Below are positions 1 to 10,487 of a stretch of 64,000 nucleotides of DNA, piece by piece (within the stretch, counting starts at the first letter, position 1; every line of letters begins with the position of its first letter). The translations under genes and the position numbers were made by a program. The stretch comes from Paramecium octaurelia (taxonomy: Eukaryota > Ciliophora > Oligohymenophorea > Peniculida > Parameciidae). The stretch covers positions 193,990 to 257,989 of the forward strand of contig CAJJDP010000073.1 of NCBI GenBank assembly GCA_905182995.1, given 5' to 3'. The notes beneath the pieces are model-generated. The model saw only the letters and a program-made list of their open reading frames with translations, searched no databases and was not told the origin of the DNA.

Positions 1-894
1 AATCTGGTGTGTTCGTTACTCAAGTGAGCGCTGAATTCAGCCCAGTGAGCGGCTTATCTTTCTTCGACGTCCTTAATTATTGGATTGAATGATTACAGTT
101 TTAGCAGCCTTTTCTGAGACTAATTATTATCTGATTTCGCTCAAGAGTTAAGCAATCTTGGTTAAAGCCTTTTAGTTGACTCCGTGAGTGGCTAATTCTG
201 TAAGAGCAGCAACGACTGGCTAAAATAAAGATATAAGAGAAGCTGAATACTTGTAAGAGTTGGGAGTGGGAGGTGTTGTCTGTGAGTCTCTTGTGAATGG
301 TGTCGTATTTTGATTTGACTTAGACGAATGAAGCACCTAAGCTCAAGTGTTGAATTAATTTGGCAGCTTCATCAATGGCATCAATAACGTCATCAATAGC
401 GGCGATCTTAGCAACAAAGGTTTCGTGTTATTAGTTTCTTGTGGCTTCTTCTCTGGCATATGTTTATTCATTTGTTGCGATGTCTTGAATTGTGACTCTG
501 ATGTCTTCTTCAGAAACAGCCAATGCTTCAATTGTGTCATCTCTCAATTAAGTGTTGGATGAGATTTGATTTTAGTGATACAAGATTTCCTTTTCCAAAT
601 CTTCGACAATCTAAGATATTCTTAATAAAATATTCTTACTCTGTTGTTGGTTGTTGTGTCAAGTTCGAAAGCGTGGTCGTGGTCATTTTGATCTTATTAC
701 AATCCAGCAGCGACACCGTTCAATAACATATTAACTTCGTTGGCTGGTGTTTGGGCTTGAATGTGAGCCTTAATTGCTGACAACACAACATTTCCAAATG
801 GATCAGAATCAATCTGAGCCAAGGATGCGTGAGTATCAACAAACTTTGAAGCTGCAAGGGCAACAACTAATGTCAAGATGGCTAGTTTTTGCAT
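1..894 (-). CDS. Trichocyst matrix protein, T1-like (3' end outside window)
   Basis: Secretory-granule protein that forms the crystalline content of trichocysts. The start at 894-892 begins a signal peptide (MQKLAILTLVVALAAS) followed by FVDTHASLAQIDSDPFGNV, a stretch I recognise from Paramecium trichocyst matrix proteins. Exon 1 runs 894-640; a 29-nt GT-AG intron lies at 611-639; exon 2 continues with Glu/Asp-rich helical sequence (IVEDLEKEILYHQNQISS) and further introns are likely before the window edge. Several Gln codons are TAA. The family is known to be made as a proprotein cut into short acidic coiled-coil chains. Assignment to the family is firm; the subfamily is from memory. Confidence 0.88.
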
Positions 895-1463
895 ATATTT
901 TTATTAATGTTTTAAAAACGGATCGATCAAAAGCTTATAATATACAATTAATTATTATTAATTACAATCTAATTATATAAATATCTATCTCTCAACTTTC
1001 CCAATTATCTCCCATCTCTTTTACTCACCAATACCAAATCCGAAGTCCACTGAATCTAATCCCTCTATCTATATTCTTTTTATTTTATTCCTCCTTCTCC
1101 TTACTCTAACTTACTCATTGAAACTTTTATCGCTAATCCTGTTCATGTATTCTGAATCTAAGATTGAAAGCTAGATGATACTAATTAATGATTTATTCAT
1201 ATATCGTAATCTGGGTTGATAAATTTATCTGAACATTCTCAAAACAATTCACTCACTTCCACATTATTGAGAAGAATCAAGTCGATCCAATTTTCATTAT
1301 CAATAATTAACATTAGATAATTCTAATTTATAAATAGCAATGTTATTTTTTAATAAGGTTTACCTATGCATTATATGGTTTGAGAAGTGTTTTAGTCCTT
1401 TTATAATTAAAAGAATCTTAAGAAATATTCAAAAAAATATTTATTTAATTTTTTTATCATAGG
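895..1463. other. Intergenic stretch, divergent upstream region
   Basis: AT-rich spacer between the divergent starts of the trichocyst gene (894) and ribosomal protein eS19 (1464). It presumably holds both promoters. I see no open reading frame with coding character and no recognisable RNA gene. Confidence 0.5.
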
Positions 1464-1959
1464 ATGTCAGCACCATTTTATACAGTTAAGGTATTACACT
1501 TAATTTTATGAAAGGATGTTCCTGCTCAAGACTTCATTCGTGGATATGCAGAGTACTTAAAGAAAAATAATAAAATAAAAATCCCAGAATGGGCATCTAT
1601 TGTAAAAACTGGTCTTGGAAAAGAAATCTCTCCAATCGACTAAGATTGGATGTATGTTAGGGCTGCAGCACTTGCAAGAAAGATATATGTCAGAGGTCAT
1701 TGGGTACTCTATTATAACAACGTAACTATAGGGAGTTGGTAATCTGACTCACATGTTTGGATCAAGGAATGATAATGGAAAACATGAATCAGGATCAGGA
1801 AAAGTTATTAGATATTTGCTCTAACAATTGGAATCAATTAAAGTATTGAAGAAAGACAATAAATCACTCCTAAAGAAAGGATCTAGAATTGTTACCAAAG
1901 AAGGATAATAAGACTTAAATAGAATTGCAACTTAAGTAGCTTTGGCTGCAAGAAAATGA
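1464..1959 (+). CDS. RPS19: 40S ribosomal protein eS19
   Basis: Small-subunit ribosomal protein needed for 18S rRNA maturation and part of the 40S head. 147 residues after removing introns at 1491-1514 (24 nt) and 1704-1731 (28 nt). Family landmarks are present in order: TVKDVPAQDFIRGYAEYLKK near the N-terminus, KIPEWASIVKTGLGKE, MYVRAAALARKIYVRG, then GVGNLTHMFGSRNDNG and the C-terminal QQDLNRIATQVALAARK. The start is the only ATG in frame and gives the usual eukaryotic N-terminus. TAA is used for Gln in IDQDW. Length matches the family (about 145). Confidence 0.95.
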
Positions 1960-2427
1960 TTATTAAACATAAGTACATTAATATATACAAATTATCATGT
2001 GTTAATATACAGAAACTAGTTCTAATTCTTATGGATTTGAAGCTCATGTCTATTAGTAAAAATAAACACAGATATATATAATTCTATTTAGGAATTACTT
2101 TTTTGGAATTCAAGTTTATTGGATTAAGTTCATCTTCTTTTGAGTTTGTAATCTCAATTATTTTGCAATTTTCACTTAAAAAAATCTAAATTATAAATAT
2201 AAATATATAAGTGGCAAATATAATACCCTTAAGTAAACTATCTACACATTGATATACAAATTAGATTTGAATGGTTGAAGTTGAACTAGGATATTGTAAA
2301 ATGCATGAAGAAAATTAGTAAAAATATGAGAAGAGGGGTTGTAGAGTATGGCAAGTTGGGTTATTTTAAGAGTTATAAAATGATTGAATAAGATAAAAAT
2401 TTTATTATTATATTATTTAATTTTTGA
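1960..2427. other. Intergenic or upstream-exon region before UNC119
   Basis: AT-rich. A second exon for the downstream UNC119 gene could lie here (ATG codons near 2271 and 2380), but the frame that joins to it is closed by TGA at 2425-2427, so I kept it non-coding. Confidence 0.4.
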
Positions 2428-3063
2428 ATGCAGACAGGATTGACAATCAATTAGGAGTATGTAAGAAATCTGTAAGAAATAACAAAAGAGTAATTGATAG
2501 TTTTATCGAATAGATTTTTATGTCCCATATCTGCAAACATTTATAATATCTAATTCTTAAAGTTCAGAATTAGAGATATGGAATCTGGATAAGTTTTATT
2601 TGAAGTAGAGCGAGATCCTAATGAAGAATCAATTGGTAATTTAGGATTTAATTTGATCAGAAAATATACCACCAGCACTTTAAGATGAAGCAAGGAGAAT
2701 AAAGTACCATTTTGGTCCTCAATTTTTTGAATTAAAAACGATTGGAGCTCAATTGACATTTTCTGTTGGGGATAAGATTGTCAAAAACTTCACTATTATT
2801 GAGAGACATTACTTCAGGAATATCTTATTGAGAAGCTATGAATTCCAATTTCCATTTTGCATTCCAAACTCAACTAATACATGGGAACACATTTACACAA
2901 TCCCAGAGATCGCTGAAGATGTTGTAAGGATGTTGCTTTATTAAAGAAATAATTAATGATAGAAAATCCTTATGACACGAAATCAGATAGTTTTTACTTT
3001 GTTGGCGATACATTGATTATGCATAATAAAGCTGAATATGATTACTCCCCAATAAATGAATGA
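2428..3063 (+). CDS. UNC119: UNC119 / PDE6-delta family lipid-binding protein
   Basis: Chaperone that carries N-myristoylated proteins to cilia. 195 residues with introns at 2636-2660 and 2924-2946. Matches UNC119 along its length: [70 protein letters not shown], and the C-terminal block [18 protein letters not shown] ending [10 protein letters not shown]. The beta-sandwich core is complete. The start at 2428 follows an in-frame TGA; human UNC119 has a longer, poorly conserved N-terminus, so an upstream exon is possible. The window also encodes likely clients, such as PKG with an MGNC start. Confidence 0.92.
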
Positions 3064-3150
3064 ATTGAATGAGTTGATAATTATATATATAAATAATTAA
3101 ATGAAGCTATGTAATTGTTGCTATTTTTAAATTGAATATTAATAATCTAA

Positions 3151-4286
3151 TCACTTTCTTCCAAGGGATGTTTATGAGGCTAAGGCTCTAACCTAATCCT
3201 TGAACAATTAGATGACAACATCGATGATAGCGTTTTCCTCTATAATAGGGTTTACATTTAATTGATACCTTGTCTTCTTGCAGTTTCTGAGGCATAGAAT
3301 TCTCTTTTCTCTTCCAAATCGGCAGTGGCACCAGCAACGGCGTTCAATGAGTCTTTCCATAATTTGAGAGCCTTAGCTTATTGAGCAAGAACTGCTGGGA
3401 GTTGCTAAACAATAATCAAAACACAATTCATACAGTTTCTAATTTCTCAACAAGACCTGTTCTTCTTTCGTGTTCAGAGTTCAACCAAGCAACTTCGGCA
3501 TTGGTGTCAGATACGTATTTAGCAAGTGCGAAAGCAGCATGGATTTCTTATTCTTAGAGTGTAGCAAGGGTTGCCTCTAATTCAGCTTATAAGTCTGATA
3601 AGATGGCAAGAACTTGTTCTCCGGTTGTTCCGTCTCTCTTTACTTCAGCGAGTGATTAGAATTTTTGCATGGCATCTTATTGGAAGAGGTGACTGTAGGC
3701 AGACAATTTGTCAGCAATGGTTTCAGCCTTTTGAACTAATTCAACACCAGCATTGTTTGTGAGCCATCCAGCAACGTCTTATGATAAGAGTTAAACAACT
3801 GCAACGGCATCACCATGATCAGCCAATGATTTGACAAAGAGTCCATTAGCCCAACATCTTTAGTCTTAGAGTTAAGCATTTCTTCTTTCAACTTCAGCAA
3901 GTCTTGCTTCAGCCCATGCCAACCATGAATATCCATCCTAAGTCTTAAGGGGAAATAGCATACTCTAATTTAGGCTTCAACATCAGTACGAACGGCACCC
4001 AATGCTTCCCATTATTATTTGTTAAGGGAAGCAACGTTTGTCAAGTCACCAATAACTTAAGAAAAGATTTCTATTGTTTAATTTATGTCATACCCTCATC
4101 TGTATTATTCTTCTTATCAGCAGCAGCTTAGACATTTACATTTTCTGTTTTCAAATCTCTCAAGAGGTTGTAAACTGATTCCACAGCATCGTTTCCTCTA
4201 GTACCAGTTTGGAGGAGGACGGCAAATTTGTTTGTGTCAATAGCGAAGACAGCAGCCACTAAGCAAAGGGCAATAAGAGTTCTCAT
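3151..4286 (-). CDS. Trichocyst matrix protein (T2-like)
   Basis: Second trichocyst content protein, 342 residues. Signal peptide MRTLIALCLVAAVFA, then DTNKFAVLLQTGTRGNDAV and a long acidic, Ala/Glu/Leu-rich helical body with blocks such as HAAFALAKYVSDTNAEVAW and a basic end (ASQTSLGRK). Introns at 4071-4093, 3938-3963, 3405-3433 and 3240-3268 on the minus strand; exon total is a multiple of three. Many Gln codons are TAA. It is too different from the gene at 1-894 to be a recent copy, so these are separate subfamilies lying close together. Convergent with UNC119 (87 bp between stops). Confidence 0.9.
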
Positions 4287-5460
4287 AATTAATTTATTAA
4301 TACCAAAAACGGAATAAAAATTCTTCGTTTTAATAATACAATAATCACTAATTAATTATTAATTATCTTAGATTTATCCACTCATCCTATCAAAATCATT
4401 GAATTTCATATGATCAACTGAATCCATCATAACATTCAATCTCAGAAATATAATTATTTTGTATCCAACCCTAATTCTCTACTCTTACAAGAATCTACCA
4501 TTTTAAACCTTCATAAACAACACTTACTTAAAGTAAGCAATTAACAATTTAGAACCTTTTCTATTTTCTTATATTTTAATTTGATTTTTCAAGAATTCTA
4601 TATATATTACTCTCCTATTCAACTTCAATTTAAAGTTTGAAGTAATTATTGTAATTTTTATATCTAATGAATGATAATAATTCATTCATCCATATAATCC
4701 CAAATATTCTAGATTATTTAGTTAGGAATTCTTTTTTATTTTACTAATTATGTAAGGATTCTTTTAGTCATATTTTAATCGAATATAGGTCTCAGAATCT
4801 TGATACTCTACTTTTACGATTTTTTAGTTTGGAATATAAACTTGGGTAAACTGACTTAGATAGATTTTTAAAGAAAATATGTCATAATTAATAAAGTTTA
4901 GCGTTAATTTTAAAGCAGGTGTTAAAGATCTTCAAAGCATAACTGTATAAAGTTACAAATGTGGACTTATGATAACAATACTTATTTATTCATTGGGCTT
5001 CATTATCAAACAAATTAAAGAAAATTTAATATTATTAGATTAAAATGGTTTATGGTAATTATTAACTTTGATTGTTAATTGGCGAAATCTCTTTTTGAAT
5101 TTTATTAATAATAAAGGTATTTGTCTTACATATTTAATTATTTTTAAGATTGCGTAAATTAGATAATATGTTAAAACAATGCTAACTTTTAGTTAATTCT
5201 GACGATTAGAATATCAATTTCTGAATAATCATTAAATTGCTAATATCCTCTTCAATCTACTTATTATTATGTGGATAAAATAGGTTCCATTTGCATTGTA
5301 GACTCAAGTATATTAAATTATCTTCTGAGTCATTGGAATGCAGCTCAATCACTAAAAATAGGGATTTGTAGATATCATGAGGAAGCCAGAAAATAGAAAG
5401 AATAATTTCAATAACCACAATTTTAATAAAAATCAAGAGTTTATCTCGAATATATAATCT
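4287..5460. other. Unassigned AT-rich stretch
   Basis: About 1.2 kb between the trichocyst start and the stop of the Cys-rich gene. One plus-strand frame from about 4910 stays free of TGA for roughly 95 codons with hydrophobic content, but it has no clear start, no family match and no supporting splice signals. I call no gene. Confidence 0.35.
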
Positions 5461-5808
5461 TCATATGTCTTCCTTTAAGTTATAAGTGTCTTGACAATTC
5501 GATTCACATTGGTTAAACAATATTTCACAAACTCCTTTGCCATTTTTCCTACATTACTCCAAATTGATTCTGCAATCATCTATACATATTATTTTTGGGC
5601 ATTCGTCTAAGCATGAGTGCACTACACTGAATAAATTTTTTATTTTATACTTTTGACAATTTTTATGGCAAAATGAAGGATTTCCAATACTATCACAACC
5701 GCTCACACAATCTAGCCAATCCATAGTGCAATCTCTCTTACATTCTTCATAAATCATTTGCTCTTTAGTTAATAAGAAGTACAAGCTTAGTATTATATAA
5801 AGTCTCAT
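5461..5808 (-). CDS. Small secreted Cys-rich protein with six CX3C motifs
   Basis: Unknown protein of 115 residues, single exon. A hydrophobic leader (RLYIILSLYFLL) suggests entry to the secretory path. The rest carries 14 cysteines, twelve of them in six CX3C pairs: residues 23-27 (CKRDC), 34-38 (CVSGC), 47-51 (CHKNC), 66-70 (CLDEC), 75-79 (CIDDC) and 101-105 (CESNC). Cys 86 and 94 are the remaining two. This spacing suits disulphide-linked helical hairpins. The frame reads through TAA at 5554-5556 (Gln 85) and stops at TGA 5461-5463. No named family was recognised. The 5' two thirds is repeated after the N at 6845. Confidence 0.75.
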
Positions 5809-6844
5809 AAATTAAATAAAACAATTATTAGGATCATATATTAATCAAATTCAATTGGTCTTTTATCATTTAATTAATGTAAATTGCATCGTTATTTCAT
5901 ACAGTTATTTTGAAAATAATTTATTTGCTATTTGCTTGTTAACTAAAAAATGTGATTAAATTGAGAATTTAAATACAATTCAGATGATGATGAATTATAT
6001 CATTCAAATTTAGTTTTATAATAAATTTTTAAGATATTTTCTTCTTTTCAGGTTTACATTAATAAATGAAGAAGATTAATAAATACTTTGTATTAATTTA
6101 TCTAAGAATGAATAAATTTTGAAGCAAATCATTGGTCATTTTTTAGAATAAAACATATTTACAATTACGCCAATTATTCCTAAGAAAATAGAAAGAGTGT
6201 GATATCTAAACAAAACTTGTTTGGTTATTTAAATTTTAATAGGAGATCTTTTAATTTTTATTGGAGGACTATATTGTTTTATTGATTATACAAACCTATA
6301 GATTGGTTTCACCCATTTTACAGTTTGCTTCATCAATTTTCTAATGAAAACATTTTTATAATAATATTTACATTTCCCATACCTATTGCTTTATGCTTCA
6401 ATTAGTCCACTCCATCTACAACTATACCTGAATTTCCATAAATTTTTTGATCTATTTTAGCAAATCAATCCAAAGCCTCCTATTAGTCTTTTATAATTTG
6501 CTAAACAACTTCTCTATTTGATTTGCCTTTGTAAAGCTCTAAATAGATTATAATTCATATTGAAATTACATTATTATAAATCTTCAAGTAGCAATGTTTT
6601 TTCGTTTTCTGTGTCTTCTGCACGCTCTCTTTATTCTCTTAATTTGAAATTTTCAACATTCTGTCCCATATTTAGTCATTTTCTCTCCTCCTTAGCCTTA
6701 TGATTTGCTAATTTGAAATTTCCTAGCCACTCATAAATCTTTAAGATGATCCAATTCTCTTGACTTTTTGACAATAACATTTATATTTACTGGCTTTTGC
6801 ATTCCCTCCTAATCGTTTTCAATGTCATAATATTTTTATATTAA
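5553..6844 (+). repeat. Direct repeat 1, first copy (contig-overlap type)
   Basis: 1,292 bases that recur at 6846-8137 with only one N (6845) between. First and last bases of both copies align exactly and I noticed no mismatch by eye. A single N flanked by the same sequence on both sides is the pattern of two contig ends that overlap but were not joined. Confidence 0.9.
6136..6828 (-). CDS. SNARE-like tail-anchored protein, structure unresolved (repeat copy 1)
   Basis: Minus-strand coding signal starting MTLKTIRRECK, with a charged coiled-coil part (ENFKLREQRERAEDTENEK), a stretch resembling the SNARE motif of Qc/SNAP-25-type proteins (VDGVDQLKHKAIGMGN, then KIDEANCKMGETNLQ after a 31-nt intron) and a C-terminal membrane anchor (TLSIFLGIIGVIVNMFYSKK) followed by TGA. 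Joining all parts with normal introns fails: one TGA stands in frame just before the SNARE-like stretch. Either an intron was missed or the gene is damaged. SNARE assignment is an inference. Confidence 0.4.
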
Positions 6845-6845
6845 N

Positions 6846-7101
6846 ATTACTCCAAATTGATTCTGCAATCATCTATACATATTATTTTTGGGCATTCGTC
6901 TAAGCATGAGTGCACTACACTGAATAAATTTTTTATTTTATACTTTTGACAATTTTTATGGCAAAATGAAGGATTTCCAATACTATCACAACCGCTCACA
7001 CAATCTAGCCAATCCATAGTGCAATCTCTCTTACATTCTTCATAAATCATTTGCTCTTTAGTTAATAAGAAGTACAAGCTTAGTATTATATAAAGTCTCA
7101 T
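6846..7101 (-). CDS. Cys-rich secreted protein, second copy cut by the N
   Basis: Start codon, leader and the first 84 residues are the same as the gene at 5461-5808; the rest is missing because the sequence breaks at the N. Most likely the same locus shown twice rather than a paralogue. Confidence 0.8.
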
Positions 7102-7428
7102 AAATTAAATAAAACAATTATTAGGATCATATATTAATCAAATTCAATTGGTCTTTTATCATTTAATTAATGTAAATTGCATCGTTATTTCATACAGTTA
7201 TTTTGAAAATAATTTATTTGCTATTTGCTTGTTAACTAAAAAATGTGATTAAATTGAGAATTTAAATACAATTCAGATGATGATGAATTATATCATTCAA
7301 ATTTAGTTTTATAATAAATTTTTAAGATATTTTCTTCTTTTCAGGTTTACATTAATAAATGAAGAAGATTAATAAATACTTTGTATTAATTTATCTAAGA
7401 ATGAATAAATTTTGAAGCAAATCATTGG

Positions 7429-8121
7429 TCATTTTTTAGAATAAAACATATTTACAATTACGCCAATTATTCCTAAGAAAATAGAAAGAGTGTGATATCT
7501 AAACAAAACTTGTTTGGTTATTTAAATTTTAATAGGAGATCTTTTAATTTTTATTGGAGGACTATATTGTTTTATTGATTATACAAACCTATAGATTGGT
7601 TTCACCCATTTTACAGTTTGCTTCATCAATTTTCTAATGAAAACATTTTTATAATAATATTTACATTTCCCATACCTATTGCTTTATGCTTCAATTAGTC
7701 CACTCCATCTACAACTATACCTGAATTTCCATAAATTTTTTGATCTATTTTAGCAAATCAATCCAAAGCCTCCTATTAGTCTTTTATAATTTGCTAAACA
7801 ACTTCTCTATTTGATTTGCCTTTGTAAAGCTCTAAATAGATTATAATTCATATTGAAATTACATTATTATAAATCTTCAAGTAGCAATGTTTTTTCGTTT
7901 TCTGTGTCTTCTGCACGCTCTCTTTATTCTCTTAATTTGAAATTTTCAACATTCTGTCCCATATTTAGTCATTTTCTCTCCTCCTTAGCCTTATGATTTG
8001 CTAATTTGAAATTTCCTAGCCACTCATAAATCTTTAAGATGATCCAATTCTCTTGACTTTTTGACAATAACATTTATATTTACTGGCTTTTGCATTCCCT
8101 CCTAATCGTTTTCAATGTCAT
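7429..8121 (-). CDS. SNARE-like protein, second copy
   Basis: Same content as 6136-6828, but its upstream side (8122 onward) is continuous with unique sequence, so this copy has the better promoter context. The same in-frame TGA is present, so it is not a random error of one contig unless both contigs came from the same reads. Confidence 0.4.
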
Positions 8122-8253
8122 AATATTTTTATATTAAGTGTATGAGTTCGTTTGTATTCATTTTTATTTAATTTGTAATAATAATAGAGTATATACCCTT
8201 TTAATTTTCTGTATTGAAAATTTAAACAATTAGTTAACAAAAATATAAATATG

Positions 8254-9495
8254 TCATTGTTTGTTTCTTTTATCATACCATCTGGGAATTAATTTATTAA
8301 CCAATTATTAATTACTTTACAGCTCTTCCTTTGTAAAATCAAATAAATTAGGAATTTTGATGTTTTTCTCATAAATTTTAAACATGTTCTCATCTCTGAA
8401 GTCATCAAAATAACTATGTGACAATGCTTAGATTGCTGATAATCTTGTTTTAGGACAATATGTTAAAATTTTACTTACTAAATCAACTGCAAGAGGATCA
8501 ATTTCATTAACAAACACATTTGCCCAATCTTTCTTTCTGATTTGAACTATATTATACTATTTGATATCATATTCTTTATTCATTGATATAACCTCCTCCC
8601 TACTTGGAGATCCAAGAACCTTAATAATTTCAACCAATTAATCAACAGCTGATGTTCCTAGAAATAACGGTAATCCATTAAACATTTCTGCTATTATGCA
8701 ACCAACAGACCACATGTCTACTTGAGAGCTATAATTGGTGGCTCCAAATAATAATTCAGGAGCTCTATAACTTCTTGAACAAATATAAGAGATATTTTAT
8801 TCCATTGAACTTAATTTTTTGGCACTTCCAAAATCACACAATTTAAGTATGTTAGACTCAGGGTTTATCAATACATTATCAGGTTTGATATCTCGATGAC
8901 AGACTCCCTTGGTATGCACATAAGCTAGTCCACGAAGTAATTGATAAGAGTAGAGTTTAGCTTATATCTATGGAATCAATTGTTATTATTTAAGGAACTT
9001 AGTATTATAGGAATGTATTGTTTCAGGTTGATAATCCATTATGACATTCAAATACTACTCATCTGAGGAATCACCATATGAGAAATATGCATGTTTAGTT
9101 TCAACAATATTAGGATGATTTAATTCTTGCATTATTTGAATCTCTCTATTTTTATATCTTTTGTCTTAGATTACTTTTTTTACTGCCACTATTTCACCAG
9201 TTTCATTTGCTTTTGCTTTGTACACAACTCCAAAAGATCCTTAGCCAATTACTTATAGGTTTGTATAAGTATAAAGAGAGTAATCAATTGGAACATGGCC
9301 ATTGAGTATTGGTGATTTACTTTACCATTTTTGATTTCTTAATGGAGTCTTTTATTTGTCTTAAACATTTCTGCATTTCAGAACTCCTTACTATACTTCT
9401 AGTTCATCTCCATCTCCTGCTTCAGTCTACATTCTTCTATTAGCATCACCTAATGGAACATATTTATTTTAAGGGTTTTTAGCATAACAAGACAT
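8254..9495 (-). CDS. GSK3: Glycogen synthase kinase 3 (GSK3) homologue
   Basis: Ser/Thr kinase, 413 residues, single exon. Gly-rich loop [21 protein letters not shown] lysine, catalytic loop [15 protein letters not shown] in [10 protein letters not shown], and the GSK3 signature region [20 protein letters not shown]. The Tyr equivalent to human GSK3-beta Tyr216 is kept (SYICSR), but the first Tyr of the usual YY pair is Ser. About 80 residues precede the kinase domain, rich in Gln encoded by TAA/TAG. In other eukaryotes the enzyme acts in glycogen control and signalling; its substrates here are unknown. Divergent from the PH-like gene at 9791. Confidence 0.93.
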
Positions 9496-9790
9496 TCAAC
9501 TGTAAAATTATAAATTTAATTATAATTAACATTTTAACAAGTTTATAAATTTTTAGTGATTTTAATGTTCAAGAGATTTATTAATAAAAATGATTATAAC
9601 ATTAGTACCCAATTGGGTTTAGTAAATTGGTAAATCTTATGAGATTTAAGAGATATTAAAACATAGTATGAGTGTGAGATTAAACATTTTGGGAGTTTCA
9701 TAATTAATAGTTTATTAGAGTTTTCTGAGTATATAAATGGAAATTAAGTGAATGGTCAAATAGATTAATATTAGAGGAGGATGATTTAGA

Positions 9791-10358
9791 ATGGCTTTAT
9801 TGAATGACAATTACAATAATAAAAGAACTATGTGATTAAGGAATGTATTATTAAGAGAATAAAAAGTCAAAAGCAATTTTAGAAGCAAAATGAAATAATG
9901 GATAGATAATTTTTAATAGAAAGTAAGATAAGAATTGAGAGAAGTTGATTGGCTACATTTATGTTAATTTTAGAGTGAACAAATTGATATGCTATTAACT
10001 AACAAGGAAGAAATAAGGCAATAACGGGTGTTAAGTTTATAAAAATGGAGATGAAAGGGAATTAAAAAATAGAGCTGATGTAAAGGTCAGAATTTTATGA
10101 AGAATTTGAATTTACCAAAGTAAAGTGTTTAGGTCGAAACTTTTATAAAGGGAAATTTGGATAATGAAAATATGCATGGCTTTATGGTTTATGTTAAGGA
10201 AATTGTATTTCTGGTTTTAGTTAGAAGGAGGGATAATAGGTAAAAGATATAAAGAACGATGGATAATAATAGAGAAGGGATCAAAAATTAGATAAGTATG
10301 AGTATGGAGATAGAAAATAATAATATTTAATGTTCTTGTTCGGAATATAATTGCATGA
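9791..10358 (+). CDS. Small PH-like protein, unknown function
   Basis: 148 residues from six short exons (introns 9832-9855, 10030-10057, 10080-10102, 10193-10220, 10296-10313), consistent in total length with one frame. The N-terminal half is charged and helical (KMKQWIDNFQQKVRQELREV, LLTNKEEIRQQRVLSLQKWR). The C-terminal part, GFMVYLEGGIIGKRYKERWI then IEKGSKIRQ, resembles the start of a pleckstrin-homology fold, which would bind phosphoinositides or proteins. The domain would be incomplete, as only about 20 residues follow. The exon set is my reconstruction; intron 5 (18 nt) is the least sure. Confidence 0.55.
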
Positions 10359-10487
10359 ATATAAAGAACACAAAGAAAATTGAATAATAATGTGATTATA
10401 TGTTTAATTAATATGAAATGAAAAATTCGTTTTTGCCTTTTTTTAGCAAAATAATCCTTAGAAGGAATTCATTATTAATTACAATAA

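Larger units (their letters stand above)
6846..8137 (+). repeat. Direct repeat 1, second copy
   Basis: Second copy of 5553-6844. Its left edge cuts the Cys-rich gene, whereas its right edge continues into unique sequence, as expected if a new contig starts at 6846. Confidence 0.9.

Noticed and set aside
5461-5808. CHCH-domain mitochondrial protein
   Set aside because: CHCH proteins have twin CX9C or two CX3C pairs and no secretory leader; here there are six CX3C pairs behind a hydrophobic leader.
5553-8137. True tandem gene duplication
   Set aside because: The junction falls exactly on a single N and one edge truncates a gene; two further cases of the same form make an assembly cause far more likely.
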